Below, one piece after another: positions 24,101-33,085 of a stretch of 64,000 nucleotides of DNA. The notes under the pieces are model-generated. The model did no database searches. It was not told the origin of the DNA and saw nothing but the letters and a program-made list of their open reading frames with translations. The stretch is from Romanomermis culicivorax. Its lineage: Eukaryota; Nematoda; Enoplea; Mermithida; Mermithidae. The stretch is taken from contig CAWUHX010000321.1 of NCBI GenBank assembly GCA_963922205.1, forward strand, positions 292,085 through 356,084. The letters are read 5' to 3'. How positions within the stretch are numbered: the first letter of the stretch is position 1; every line of letters starts with the position of its first letter. The position numbers and the translations under genes were made by a program.

Positions 24101-27100
24101 TCTAAATGTTGATCAAGGAGCCGAAGATGACAAAGATTTTACGAAAATAAAACCGCTCGGATCACTGAATGTACGGCACCATTCCTTTATTAGTCTCATA
24201 ATATAGTAATGCATTGAACTATAATTTCAGATGATGGTGAAATGTGGCCGAGTTCAATTATTGATGCACCCTGTTTGCCTAGCTTACCTAAATACAAAAT
24301 GGTAGAATAAAAGGAAAAAGTTTTTTTTCTACTGTACTAAAGTGCATAAAATTCAGGATCGACTATGGACTGTTTGTTTTCGCGTTTAATATTATTATGT
24401 ATGCAACTTTTTTGGCTTCGTTAAACGATTCAGTCTTACTGTGGCATTATCGATTAACGTCCTATCGCAATCTGAACAAACATATGAACTTGACTACAGT
24501 ATCCTTGGACGAAATCTACAGTATGACAACGTCATCGAATGACGATAAAGTAAAATCTGGTCATCATAACCACAGAGAATTTTCGTGGGGGGGGGGGGGT
24601 GGCCTACTTTCAACCAATTATAAAATCCTCAAAAATTGAGACTCACAATTTGGAATTATATGTTGGGAGAGATATTAACAGGATCTATTGATTGGTGCTC
24701 AATTTGTTGCATTCTTAGATAAAAATCAGTGTCTTGACAATTCATTTTCTCAGCCAGGACTGATTTGTCATCGTACAATAACTTTTCGCTGTTTCGAATT
24801 TTAGATGCGTTACAACGCTCTACACCAGTTGGCCATGATTTACATAACTTTGTATTCGTCGGCTTGTTCGTTGAAAGAATTGTTAAAATTATTCATTCAA
24901 CCTAAAGCTTATTTGACCGATTTCACCAGCTATTTGGGAACGGGCTTATTCCTTTCGGCTTTGAGGTTTTCCATACTGGCGTTGAGCCCGTCTTACAAAA
25001 GCGACATCTTGTTCGAATTTCAATGCGGATGTATTTCGTTGTTCCTCGCCTGGCTGAATTTATTGCTTTTCATGCAAAGGTGAGCATATAGTATACTATA
25101 ACTTCGGATATGAAACCTGAAGACAATTTATGTAAGAATCAACCAAGGTCTGTAGTTGAGTATGATAAGTAAACTATTAATCATGCCCCAAAAATACACA
25201 TTTTCGGCAGTTTTTTGAGTTAAATATGTTAGTACCATACACGAACGTTAAGGGTTTTGGGGTATTGACCCCTAGCAGATTTTGATTGACCCTCAGCAGA
25301 TTCTTGCTGACCTCAAGAAGATTGTATCCCATTATTGATCGAGAAGATGATGAAGGAAAAATGATCAAGTGTGAAGGGAAAGTCTTCATTGGAATGAAAA
25401 TGATGCTGTAGTTTGGCGATTTTTCTAAACAGAGCATACTTGATTGCAGGGTAGTAACATCAGTAATGGAACCATGTTTACAGTATAATTTGCATACTGG
25501 TGTAGAATTTGATAATCCACAGTTGATCTCAAATAGGATAAAACTATATTTGACATTACTGAGACACTATTTCTGCAGGAATCGACCCAGACCTGTAGTT
25601 AAGCGTGATGAGTAAAATATTAATCATACCTTAAAAATACTTATTTTGTACAGTTTTTTTGCGCTTAAAAACATGCCAATATTCGCTTGATGAAAAAATT
25701 GAAATTCGCATTGCATCATCAATCCAAAAAGCTAAATTTTTTTGAAATTTTCGAAATTTTCGGACATAGCCATTATAGGCCTGTAAGTAATTATGTATGC
25801 AATGAAGACCAATAATATTTTATCAGTATATGTAACAATATTTAATGTATATGCACAACACACGTATAATTAAGTAGCGTCAAAACTGTTTTACACTAGA
25901 GTTTAAACTCACGTTTTTAGCAGCTATTAATGACCCAAATTTACACATTTTAATATGCCATCAAGTCAAAATATGAATGTCTCTGCTATGTTATGGCCGA
26001 GCCCCTTGCCCACATACCAAAGACATTTTATTTATCGAAATTTGAGAACCTTTGGGTGTGCCCCAATGAAATAGGTGAAAGTTGTTTTCTATGAACATTT
26101 TTGTTTGCAATTGCACTAAATCACTCAAAATTGTAATAATTTGACTAAAACTTTTAGGCTTTGCAAGCAAACCATCTGATCATATACCCGCAAAGTTAAG
26201 TTGGAATATTATTGTCCCTTACATGCAAAATTTTACAAGGTGAAGTATATTTTTGATGTCATTGAAAAAATTTCACATGCAAATTAGCTTGCCATTTAGT
26301 CAAAATACAGATTATGCAAGCCAAAATCGATCATATTGCAGCCAGAATATTTGGGCAAATACCCACTAGGTTTAATTATAATATCGTAATTAATCCTTTA
26401 TATATAAAGTTATAATCAAGCTATGTAATCCACTAAAATTGAAGCTTTGGATTTTAAAAACTATGTACACCTCATTGATTTTAGAAACTGTACAATTCAA
26501 AAATATCTTAACTTAAAAGTTGAAAAACTAGATTACATATGCTGTTTGATGAACAAATCCGAAAACTCTAGTTCAGATGGATCGAGTTCTATGGACCCTC
26601 CGAGTGGGCCATTTTTCGGACGAGCTCGTTAGGGAAACTGTTGTAGTGAAACAATAGCATATTGTCATCTGCCAGTTCTGGTTTCAAATATTCAAGAAAA
26701 ATTCCAATTTCATATCGGAATTGATTAGGATAGCAGTGAATTTTTCTATGAAATACAGATAAAAGAGAAGTTCTGAACCTAAGAGAAAAAGCTCGTTTAA
26801 TGCTTGGATCTGATGGTCACGCGTGAATTGATCTTGTACTCAGTTGAGCATATCATTGAAATCTTATTCATAATCTTCGGCTATTACATAAAAATAATGA
26901 AAACTGTTTTTTGTGTAGATAAAGTTTTGAAATTTTCTATTATCAGATTCTTTCGCCGATACTTTATTCGATTATTGTTTTTGAATGGCCTTATTCTGAT
27001 CAGAAGTATGTAGCAACAAATTCTTCTAGAGATTGATTTATGGTTAGCTGCTGTCTCAAGAGCTATGTCTCAAGATTTGAGGAATTTTCTTGAGGCTGAA

Positions 27101-30100
27101 TTCTAAAGCCACTTTTCTCTTTTGTCGCATGAAAACCTGATCCATCGATTGAAACATCTGCGAAATCAACTTTTTGAGCAGAAACACCATATTATGTAAC
27201 CCGGTTCAAGGAAAATTTCACGAGTAAGTAACGGTAATGAATAAAATACTGCAAAGATGATCTAACTTTTGAAACTATTTTTCCTATTTATCCACAACCA
27301 TGTACATTGGCACCAAGGAAAAGCTGAGAGAAGTCATTCAATCTTTAACTAATCGTAACTCGATCACAATCAGACACACACGATTTTAAATTATGTTTTC
27401 AAAAAGATCTATCGATTGACATCAAAAATTGTCCATTTTAGGAGCAAAACTTCTGCCCGTCTCAAAAAATCATGAGAGAGGTCAAATTCTTTCCGAGCCC
27501 TCGATGCCCAGATCATGTTCACATTCATGTGCTTTATCTTAATTTTCAGATTGGACAGCATCGGTTTGTACATAGTTATGTTTCGACAAATTTTGAAAAC
27601 CATACTTAAAGTATGGGTCAGCTTTTTCGTGTTATTCATCGCTTTCGGCCTAACATTCTATCTACTCTTGAGCATTCAAGTAATATGCAAATTTTCTTCC
27701 TTGTCGAATATTACTGTATCTTATTCGTGCAGGAAAAAGTCGACTTTCGACTACCATTCATCGCCATTTTTCAAAGTATCCTAATGATGATGGGCGATTG
27801 GAATTACGTGGAAAATTTTGCCAAACCGTACTATTACAAAACGTTGGTTTATCCGCATTTGACCTACGGGTTTTTGCTCACGTTTGTGATTTTGATGCCG
27901 ATCTTGTTCATCAACTTATTGGTGGGTTAATTTTTTTGCTTTTTGACCGTGCGCGATTGAGCAAGTGGTTTTTTACGCGACTTGTCGAGCGTGCTACAGT
28001 ATATTTTTTATTCGATCCTGAATGCTTATTCCTCGACTTACTGTATATTTTCAAGATCGGTCTGGCCGTCGGTGATATAGAAATTGTGCAAAAAGATGCA
28101 TCGTTGAAACGATTGGCTATGCAAGTTCAATATCATACGGAATTGGAAAATCGCATGCCCAATCGATTGTTGAGGAGATTTCAGAAAAAAGAATTGATAA
28201 AATATCCTAATGGAAGAGGCACAGGCGAAGGAAAATTGCAAGTAAAGAAAACTTGAACTTCGTTCTAGAATCGACGGGTTGTTCAATGCAGTTTCATATG
28301 CAAATGAGTTCAATGTCCGATGATATGCACTAGCTGGATTATAATCTGACTGGTACATGAATATTGAACGTAAAATCTATATTCATATTCAAAATGTTAT
28401 CGACTCATACCCCTCCTGATTCGAATCAGGATATCGCAAAAAATCATAATCTCCTCTTAATTTTGACATATTAGATCTAGAAAATCGTCAATGTTATATT
28501 ATGATCGCTCAGATTAGTTTGTTGACTTTAAGATGATTTGGCTTTGACTGTACAATTTTTATCCAACATTACAGTGATTCTCTAGTCACTAGAATGACCT
28601 GTGAGATAATTTGGACACACAGTATTCCATCCTCGATTCTTATGCGGATTTAGTGCTTATAATTTAGATGAAGTTCTTAATCTATCTGATCATCTTACTT
28701 TCCCGATTGGAGTTTTGCAATTTTCGGGACAAAACCAGTTTACAGTCGGTTTTTCCTCGATTTTGATCCCAATCTCAATGTTGTATAAAATACAATATAT
28801 TCTGATCTGAATCCTAACCGATGGAGACAAGTTTTTGAACTTGTAAAAATTGAAATTTTGAGCTTCAAGTTTTGACCTGGATAGGAATTCATGTATACCT
28901 TTGGCTAGAGAGTAATGTCGAAAACTTGACTACATTTTCAGAGTTTTATTACATTTGCATGAAGCATGATTAATTATCGAGATATGCCCCATTGCTATCA
29001 ATCACACTTTGCCATTTCATAGGTGGCTTTGCAGTCCTGCAGAATAAAAGGCTCGGGGCTTTGAATCAAAAAAGTTCTGGATGAATGTTTCAAACAATTC
29101 ATTGTTTCCAAATTTCATACTGACAAGGCTATTCAGCAATGACTGGAACAAATAATAATCCGATGGCAAAATGTTTGATTAGTGAATGGGGTAACAACTC
29201 CCAATGTCATTCCTGGATTTTCGCCTGGACAAAGGCAGTGGTATGAGGATGGGCATTGTCATGCAAAAGAAATACTTCTTCGCGATTTACCAATGTGGGC
29301 TGCTTTTGAATCAAAGCACTTTGTACATGATTAAGCTGGTCTTCATAGACTTTAGCAGTGATGGTCAGACCAGGTGGAAGCAACCAAAAGTAGACGATTA
29401 CCTAGGTTGACCACCATACACATAACATAACCTTGTGTGGGCATAGATCGGGCCTTAGCACTTGTCCTGGTTTAGAGCCTTTGCTGACTCATTGTCACCT
29501 CGGGATGACAACCCACTTTTCATCTCCAGTGATGATTCAATCAAGGAAGGGCTTGATTTTGTACTGTGGAAGCAACAACATGGAAATGATGACATGGTGT
29601 TGCATAGCATGATCACTCAACTTGTGAGGCACCCATGTTTGGAGTTCGCAAACTTTGTTCATATGCTTCATTCGATTTTCAATAGTACATAGTATGGGTA
29701 ACGGCAAGGACTTCTGCTATTCCCCTAGTGATTGCTTTTGGATCGATGTCCAGCTGTTCTTGATTGTCTTTTTCTGATACTTCGATAGTCGTACACTATG
29801 AGGCTCATCTTTGATACTGCGGGTGCCAGTCCTGAACTTGGCAAACGACTGTTGGACTACACGTTTGGACATAGCAGGTTCATCATATGCTTGCCATATA
29901 TTTATCCTTGCCTCAGCTGCAGTTCTGCCCAGATCATACTCATACGAAATTCAGTGACGTATTTTTCTGGGGAGGTAACACTTTGTTTTAGGTATAAGTA
30001 AAACGGACAGTATGAGTCAACTGAAAACGGATCCATTTTTCAAAACAATAATCTTTGCTTTTTCAAACAATCAATCAACAACCCAATTTATTTTAGTGGA

Positions 30101-31138
30101 TTTTAAGAAAAAAGTTGATTGAAAACACATGACCAAAAATCCGTATTACTTTTTTGCCTACTCCAGGTCAATTTTGTTTATTTTTCTGTGCTTATGAAAA
30201 TTCTTGCAATAAAAATTTTCTAGTTTTTACGAACATTGGTCAAGAAACATCTATTATCCGACGATAAACGAGCCGGCGACCATGCACCGGGTCAAAATCA
30301 GGACGAAAATGATCGTATTATGCAGGAAATGGACAAAACGAAGTCGAGGTTAGGTGTCGCAGGATGCGCTTATATTTTTGCAAGGTTTTTTCCTGAATGA
30401 GTGCTCTGTTTTTTATGGAAAGCATATAATTTCTCTGGTCGGTGGGGAAAAGTGCTCTTAATTAATGTGAACCATTGCTTCTTCATGTGAACTTTGGAAA
30501 TTCCCCAAAAAAATCAATGTGATAAAAGTACTTCTTTCCATAAAATTTTCAGCTGTATTTGAAAAAAGTGCAGATTCTACAAAGGCATTTGTCAAATCTG
30601 TCAAAAAGTCAGTAAACGGAAGTTCCATTTCTCAGATACAGACTTGATACTATATGGTGATTTCAAAATAGAATGTAAGGCATCAAAATGTGAATTATGT
30701 GGATATCTTTTTGTGCTTCTGAGAAAATTTTACTGTTCAAAAGAGCATAGTCAAAATTTTAGTGTCAGGAAAAGCTAGAAAAAAAGTTATTTCAAATTAT
30801 TTTGATATGAGGTGATAAACCAGAAATCATAAGCATAAAGTTTTTTTAGAATATTTAATCAGTTGGTTAGAAGCTATGATCTTCAAAATTTCAGTTTCAT
30901 ACTATGCATTACACTGTGCTAGATCAACCTTGAATTTTATCAGGTTTTCCAATCCCGAACCCGTAGAAAAATTTATCTCTTTTTCTTAAGCATGAACGAA
31001 ATGAAACAAAAAATCGACCGCATGAGTGACCTGCTGCAAACATTGATCGGTCGTATGGGCATCGAAATGGACGAAGAGGAGCTTAGAATTTCGGAAAATC
31101 GCCGTCACAGTAACGTTTCGCTCATGCAAGCTCAATAA
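3123..31138 (+). CDS. TRPA1: TRPA1-type transient receptor potential cation channel (21 coding exons)
   Basis: Non-selective cation channel of the plasma membrane; TRPA1 proteins sense irritants and temperature. Exons: 3123-3575, 7764-7920, 7973-8154, 15549-15765, 16692-17098, 19102-19222, 20208-20469, 21597-21761, 21811-21925, 23564-23730, 23809-23893, 23946-24017, 24075-24170, 24231-24301, 24357-24549, 24805-25079, 27550-27679, 27733-27921, 28056-28241, 30224-30348, 30991-31138. All phases agree, giving about 1,271 aa (family about 1,100-1,250). Residues 1-151 are basic and low-complexity. About 155-750 are ankyrin repeats (TPLHLAV, TALHVACQYGH, TPLHYAAEYNQ). S1-S6 lie at about 858-1125. 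The pore helix/filter reads FQSILMMMGDWNYVENF (GD near 1077), and S6 runs into INLLIGLAVGDIEIVQKDASLKR-type sequence. The S4-S5 linker is MFRQILKTILKVW. The 24018-24074 intron and the exon 5 acceptor (16692) were chosen by frame and homology. Identity is firm from ankyrin plus pore homology; individual splice sites are predictions. Confidence 0.93.
3880..5246. mobile_element. Foldback element FB1 with AATTCGCCCCC-type arms
   Basis: The left arm (about 3889-3992) is a run of degenerate units such as GGACAATTCGCCCCC and AGTAATTCGCCCCC. The right arm (about 5080-5240) is the same run inverted (GGGGCGAATTACTGG, GGGGGCGAATTGTCC). ATTTACT flanks the element at 3873-3879 and 5247-5253, a candidate 7-bp target duplication. 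The interior has a pyrimidine-rich tract (about 4600-4760) followed by a purine-rich one (about 4870-4950). Noncoding; in TRPA1 intron 1. Confidence 0.7.
5640..6360 (+). pseudogene. hAT transposase fossil (plus strand)
   Basis: Nucleotide-level homologue of the minus-strand copy at 18.2-19.0 kb: shared blocks include GAAGCAACAAAAAC followed by TTTAGTTCTATTATGTTTTC near 5790-5840, and the region at 6190-6290 aligned to the C-terminal dimerisation segment. Stops in every frame. Only the C-terminal half is recognisable. TRPA1 intron 1. Confidence 0.55.
8547..9057 (+). repeat. 5' LTR
   Basis: 511 bp, TG...CA ends. Relative to the 3' LTR it has a short extra segment near 8805-8820 and many point differences. 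Shared blocks include GGAAAGAGAAGAAGAAAATT and GTATAAACCCAAAGGTC. Confidence 0.9.
9060..9077 (+). other. Candidate primer-binding site
   Basis: TGGTGGACTCTT begins 2 bp after the 5' LTR. Its complement ends in CCA, as a tRNA 3' end would. The tRNA species was not identified. Confidence 0.55.
9074..10045 (+). pseudogene. Ty3/gypsy integrase (one in-frame stop)
   Basis: Open frame from just after the primer-binding site, interrupted by TAA at 9374-9376. The HHCC zinc finger straddles this stop: VLHQ before it, then THQGFKRT and SFCPVCQ. The DDE core follows: first Asp in VSVDIIG, second in LLCDKGSCF, Glu in GMVERFNQTL. All three catalytic residues are present. The frame breaks near 10,000, where the usual post-core segment is scrambled. 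About 105 codons of non-homologous sequence precede the zinc finger. No reverse transcriptase lies upstream, so the normal gag-RT-RNase H block is missing. Confidence 0.88.
10009..10726 (+). pseudogene. DEDDy 3'-5' exonuclease-like domain inside the LTR element
   Basis: After the integrase, a frame reads GRYPLELTEPKM (resembling the end of gypsy integrase) and then a domain with RNase D/WRN/EXD2-like order. Features seen: LARVISFATVTGDTLIVD, like the first strand pair; LLDSDMLIIGYNLVTDLVAI, like the Exo II motif with Asp; DVDLTAEI and FLAMSRKLGL, like the middle helices; and after a frameshift near 10,540, EIRYSALDALLLIIGF, like Exo III with Tyr and Asp. The Exo I Asp-x-Glu appears as FVDSGL, so the Glu may be lost. 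Function is inferred only from motif order; it could be a coincidental fold match. Confidence 0.5.
11004..12112 (+). pseudogene. Unidentified coding region of the LTR element
   Basis: Frame open from 11004 to 11672, then again after two stops from about 11700. Composition is protein-like: charged helical segments such as EEAEECLTSLLDHNYLRSF and KLADKRNHLAEYLQYKNN, and later PPFFENILPSDQPG. No domain recognised. It probably belonged to one long frame with the segments before and after it, now split by stops and indels. Possible roles (structural protein, polyprotein linker) cannot be told apart. Confidence 0.5.
12113..14283 (+). pseudogene. Gag-like protein of the LTR element, Gly/Arg/Gln-rich tail
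   Basis: 12113-12500 encodes a coiled-coil-prone, acidic segment (IEARLREQAEKEIERQ). A frameshift near 12,500 leads into a frame running to TAA at 14281-14283, interrupted by TGA at 13909 and TAG near 14,077. In order: Ala-rich start, basic patch RRKLAQKANRAKKREG, acidic EISDDEGEK, a long Ser/Thr-rich linker, a folded-looking region of about 200 residues (LEYLSSVLRDYWDVHKRFPV onward) that could be a capsid-like helical domain, and a GGG/RG/Q-rich tail like nucleic-acid-binding Gag C-termini. No CCHC zinc knuckle. The Gag assignment is inference from architecture, not homology. Confidence 0.4.
14290..15004 (+). other. Noncoding 3' segment of the LTR element
   Basis: AT-rich to 14650 (repeated AAATACAAAAA), then GC-richer with no sustained frame. 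Nothing else recognised. Confidence 0.5.
15005..15017 (+). other. Candidate polypurine tract
   Basis: GAGGGCCGAGGGA directly abuts the 3' LTR, the position used to prime plus-strand synthesis in LTR elements. Two C bases interrupt the purines. Confidence 0.5.
15018..15513 (+). repeat. 3' LTR
   Basis: 496 bp, TG...CA, direct repeat of 8547-9057. It ends 35 bp before TRPA1 exon 4 (15549). Confidence 0.9.
16316..16640 (+). repeat. Dispersed repeat R1, copy 1
   Basis: Shares, in the same order, an AAATGTTGCAAACAAA-type block, TTTAGTGCTCTTTGAAGG, AAGTGCTCAGAA, GGGTCTGACCC and a TACGCTGTACAT block with the inverted copies at 37.2-37.5 and 39.3-39.4 kb. Noncoding, TRPA1 intron 4. Confidence 0.55.
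18240..18960 (-). pseudogene. hAT transposase fossil (minus strand)
   Basis: On the minus strand 18252-18361 reads FSTGGYIVTDLHQK then YPGEQNDLIFLHSNF, the C-terminal dimerisation motif of hAT transposases. Further upstream it matches the plus-strand copy at 5.6-6.4 kb. Frameshifts and stops throughout. TRPA1 intron 5. Confidence 0.65.
19253..20038. mobile_element. Foldback element FB2 with GCGATTCCCAAGTGA arms
   Basis: The left arm (19263-19400) is a chain of units such as GAGCGATTCCCATATGAG. Inverted units (TCACTTGGGAATCGC) occur at 19669-19730 and 19948-20038. A purine-rich tract (19435-19660) lies between. No clear target duplication. Fills most of TRPA1 intron 6 (19223-20207). Confidence 0.6.
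22066..22100. repeat. Perfect 35-bp palindrome (17-bp arms, 1-base centre)
   Basis: Left arm begins GCGAAAAGACACACC and the right arm ends GGTGTGTCTTTTCGC, joined through CCAAATTGG. Lies in TRPA1 intron 9. May be the tip of a larger element or a hairpin-forming sequence. Confidence 0.85.
22438..22621. mobile_element. hAT-type MITE (CAGGCCTG family), copy 1
   Basis: 184 bp, with GCCTGTAG near the left end and CTACAGGC near the right, flanked by GCCCTCAC at 22430-22437 and 22622-22629 (8-bp target duplication, the hAT hallmark). The interior matches the copy at 51480-51628 in inverted orientation. TRPA1 intron 9. Confidence 0.75.
25120..25670 (+). repeat. Pair of about 95-bp direct repeats 440 bp apart
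   Basis: 25130-25225 and 25575-25665 share CTGTAGTT, then AGTAAA-TATTAATCATRCC, then a poly-T block. A related fragment (GATGAGTTAAAAATTAATCA) lies near 49655. Probably ends of an unidentified element in TRPA1 intron 16. Confidence 0.45.
25670..27549 (+). other. Gene-free part of TRPA1 intron 16
   Basis: AT-rich; short frames only, none with protein-like composition. No repeat or RNA gene recognised. Confidence 0.5.
28930..30010 (-). pseudogene. mariner (Tc1/mariner) transposase fossil
   Basis: Minus strand, in order from about 29,900 down: WVPHKLS; FLD-IITGDEKWVV (family: VTGDEKW); HKVMLCVWW; LLPPGLTITAKVY; FLLHDNAHPHTTA (rc of about 29,233-29,272), the signature around the second catalytic Asp; then a broken C-terminus resembling the family's final helices. 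Many stops and frameshifts. TRPA1 intron 19. Confidence 0.85.
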
Positions 31139-31292
31139 GCATGAATAAATAAGTAACTGGTCGTGAAAATGTTACAGTAGTTTTTGTTTTGTCGGCCGTA
31201 TTTATCCGGTGAAATCTTCACTATATTAGGATTTTTTCTCAAAGAGATAATGAAAAATGTGCATTTTTCAGTATTACATTTTCTATCATGAC

Positions 31293-31298
31293 AATAAA
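31293..31298 (+). other. Candidate polyadenylation signal of the TRPA1 gene
   Basis: AATAAA lies about 155 bp after the TRPA1 stop. A second AATAAA at 31144-31149 sits only 6 bp after the stop and is probably too close to be the sole signal. No transcript evidence. Confidence 0.4.
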
Positions 31299-31773
31299 TA
31301 ATTGCGTCCAGTCGTTTTGTGTAGTTTTTATTCTGAAAATTCTTGTAACAGGGGAGCATGCACTTATTTTGTATTTCGCCACTGTTATGATGAACTAACC
31401 ACACAGGTCACATGGAACTGGAAGTTTGTGATTCCACTCAGCTTAACCTAAATGAACTTTTTGAATGAAAAATGCTGCACTGCGCAAAGCGTTCGAAATT
31501 GTTGATACAGTTAGCAGCATATTGTACTACCAAATAGCATCCAGATGATCTTATCCTATGAAAAATTCCAGTTTTTCCAGTGCTTCCTGTCAGATGTCAT
31601 ATCTACTGTACTAATTTCACATATATCTACAGTAAGGCATACGGACAACCACTGCTGTTTATATCAATTTTTGTTACACTAAAATGATTGCCTTCTGTGA
31701 ATTTCAATGAAGAAAAGAAGAAAACTTATTTATTCATCCGGCAAGCAGAAGAAAATATAGACTGAGTCCCATC

Positions 31774-32308
31774 ACGATTTCATTCATAATTTCATTCATG
31801 ATATCATTCATGATTTCATTCATGATTTCATTCATGATTTCATTCATGATTTCATTCATGATTTCATTCATGATTTCATTCATGATTTCATTCGTGATTT
31901 CATTCATGATTTCATTCGTGATTTCATTCATGATTTCATTCATGATTTCATTCATGATTTCATTCATGATTTCATTCATGATTTCATTCATGATTTCATT
32001 CATGATTTCATTCATGATTTCATTCATGATTTCATTCATGATTTCATTCATGATTTCATTCATGATTTCATTCATGATTTCATTCATGATTTCATTCATG
32101 ATTTCATTCATGATTTCATTCATGATTTCATTCATGATTTCATTCATGATTTCACTCATGATTTCATTCATGATTTCATTAATGATTTCATTCATGATTT
32201 CATTCATGATTTTATTCATGATTTCATTCATGATTTCATTCATGGTTTCATTCATGATTATTTCATTCATGATTTTATTCAAGGTTTCACTCGTGATTTT
32301 CATTTATG
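31774..32308. repeat. 12-bp minisatellite, ATTTCATTCATG, about 44 units
   Basis: Nearly perfect tandem array with a few single-base variants (for example TTCGTG, TTCACT). It lies between the convergent 3' ends of TRPA1 and the SLC5 gene. Because 12 is a multiple of 3, long open frames on both strands are an artefact. Confidence 0.97.
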
Positions 32309-33085
32309 ATCATGATTCAATTTCAGCTGTCGTTAATGTCGGATTTAAAAGAAAATCTTTTACTCATGACCGATAGAAGACATGCCAAGGTCAAAACTAC
32401 TGCTGATAGACTGCTTTAGGTGTAACAGGAAATTTCACACTAAAATCATTCAAGGTAAAATTTCAGCGGCATCAAGGCCAAAGAATTTAAGTTGGTGACC
32501 AATGGAACCATCGAAAAACAGGAAAATAGAGATCGTTGTAATTATTAACAAAATTTAATTTACTGATGAACTTAAGTCCGAAATTTTACGAATTTCGATT
32601 CTCCTGAATAAAATTGCTTGAATTATAGGTCAGAGGACAAACGAAAAATACAAATTTCTAAATTACGTCAAATCCTAATATGACTTGAACGTTTCACATC
32701 CTGTTTACCTGTAACAAAACTGAAGCTTTTCTAGTAAAGATCTTGATTACTTCACTTTATGTGGTCACAGGTCCAAGTTGACCCGACATCCTGTTTATGT
32801 TGACACCGTTATGACCCTCCAATGTCATCGATAATGAATGCTATTTTTGTCCAATGTTATGATCTAGTGCATTATGGGGCACCGAATTATCACATTCTTG
32901 AAGAATGTCCAGAATACAGTTGTTCGTAGAATTCGATTTCACATATGTTATACATGTGCTTGTAACACTTGCTTTCCACTCTTTCCAGAAAAAAGCGTCT
33001 CAGTTAACCCGCTCAAAACTTTATATGAGTTGAAATCAGTCATGGTTTAATTTATACTGAATCAATAATTTGTACTTCTATGTTC
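32309..33085. other. Gene-free intergenic stretch (3' side of SLC5)
   Basis: AT-rich, no frame or repeat recognised. It must contain the 3' end of the SLC5 mRNA, but no clear AATAAA is seen on the minus strand close to the stop. Confidence 0.4.

Noticed and set aside
31734..32376. Long open frames on both strands with repeating MISF / MNEI residues
   Set aside because: Produced by the 12-bp minisatellite, whose unit is a multiple of three without a stop; no protein is implied.
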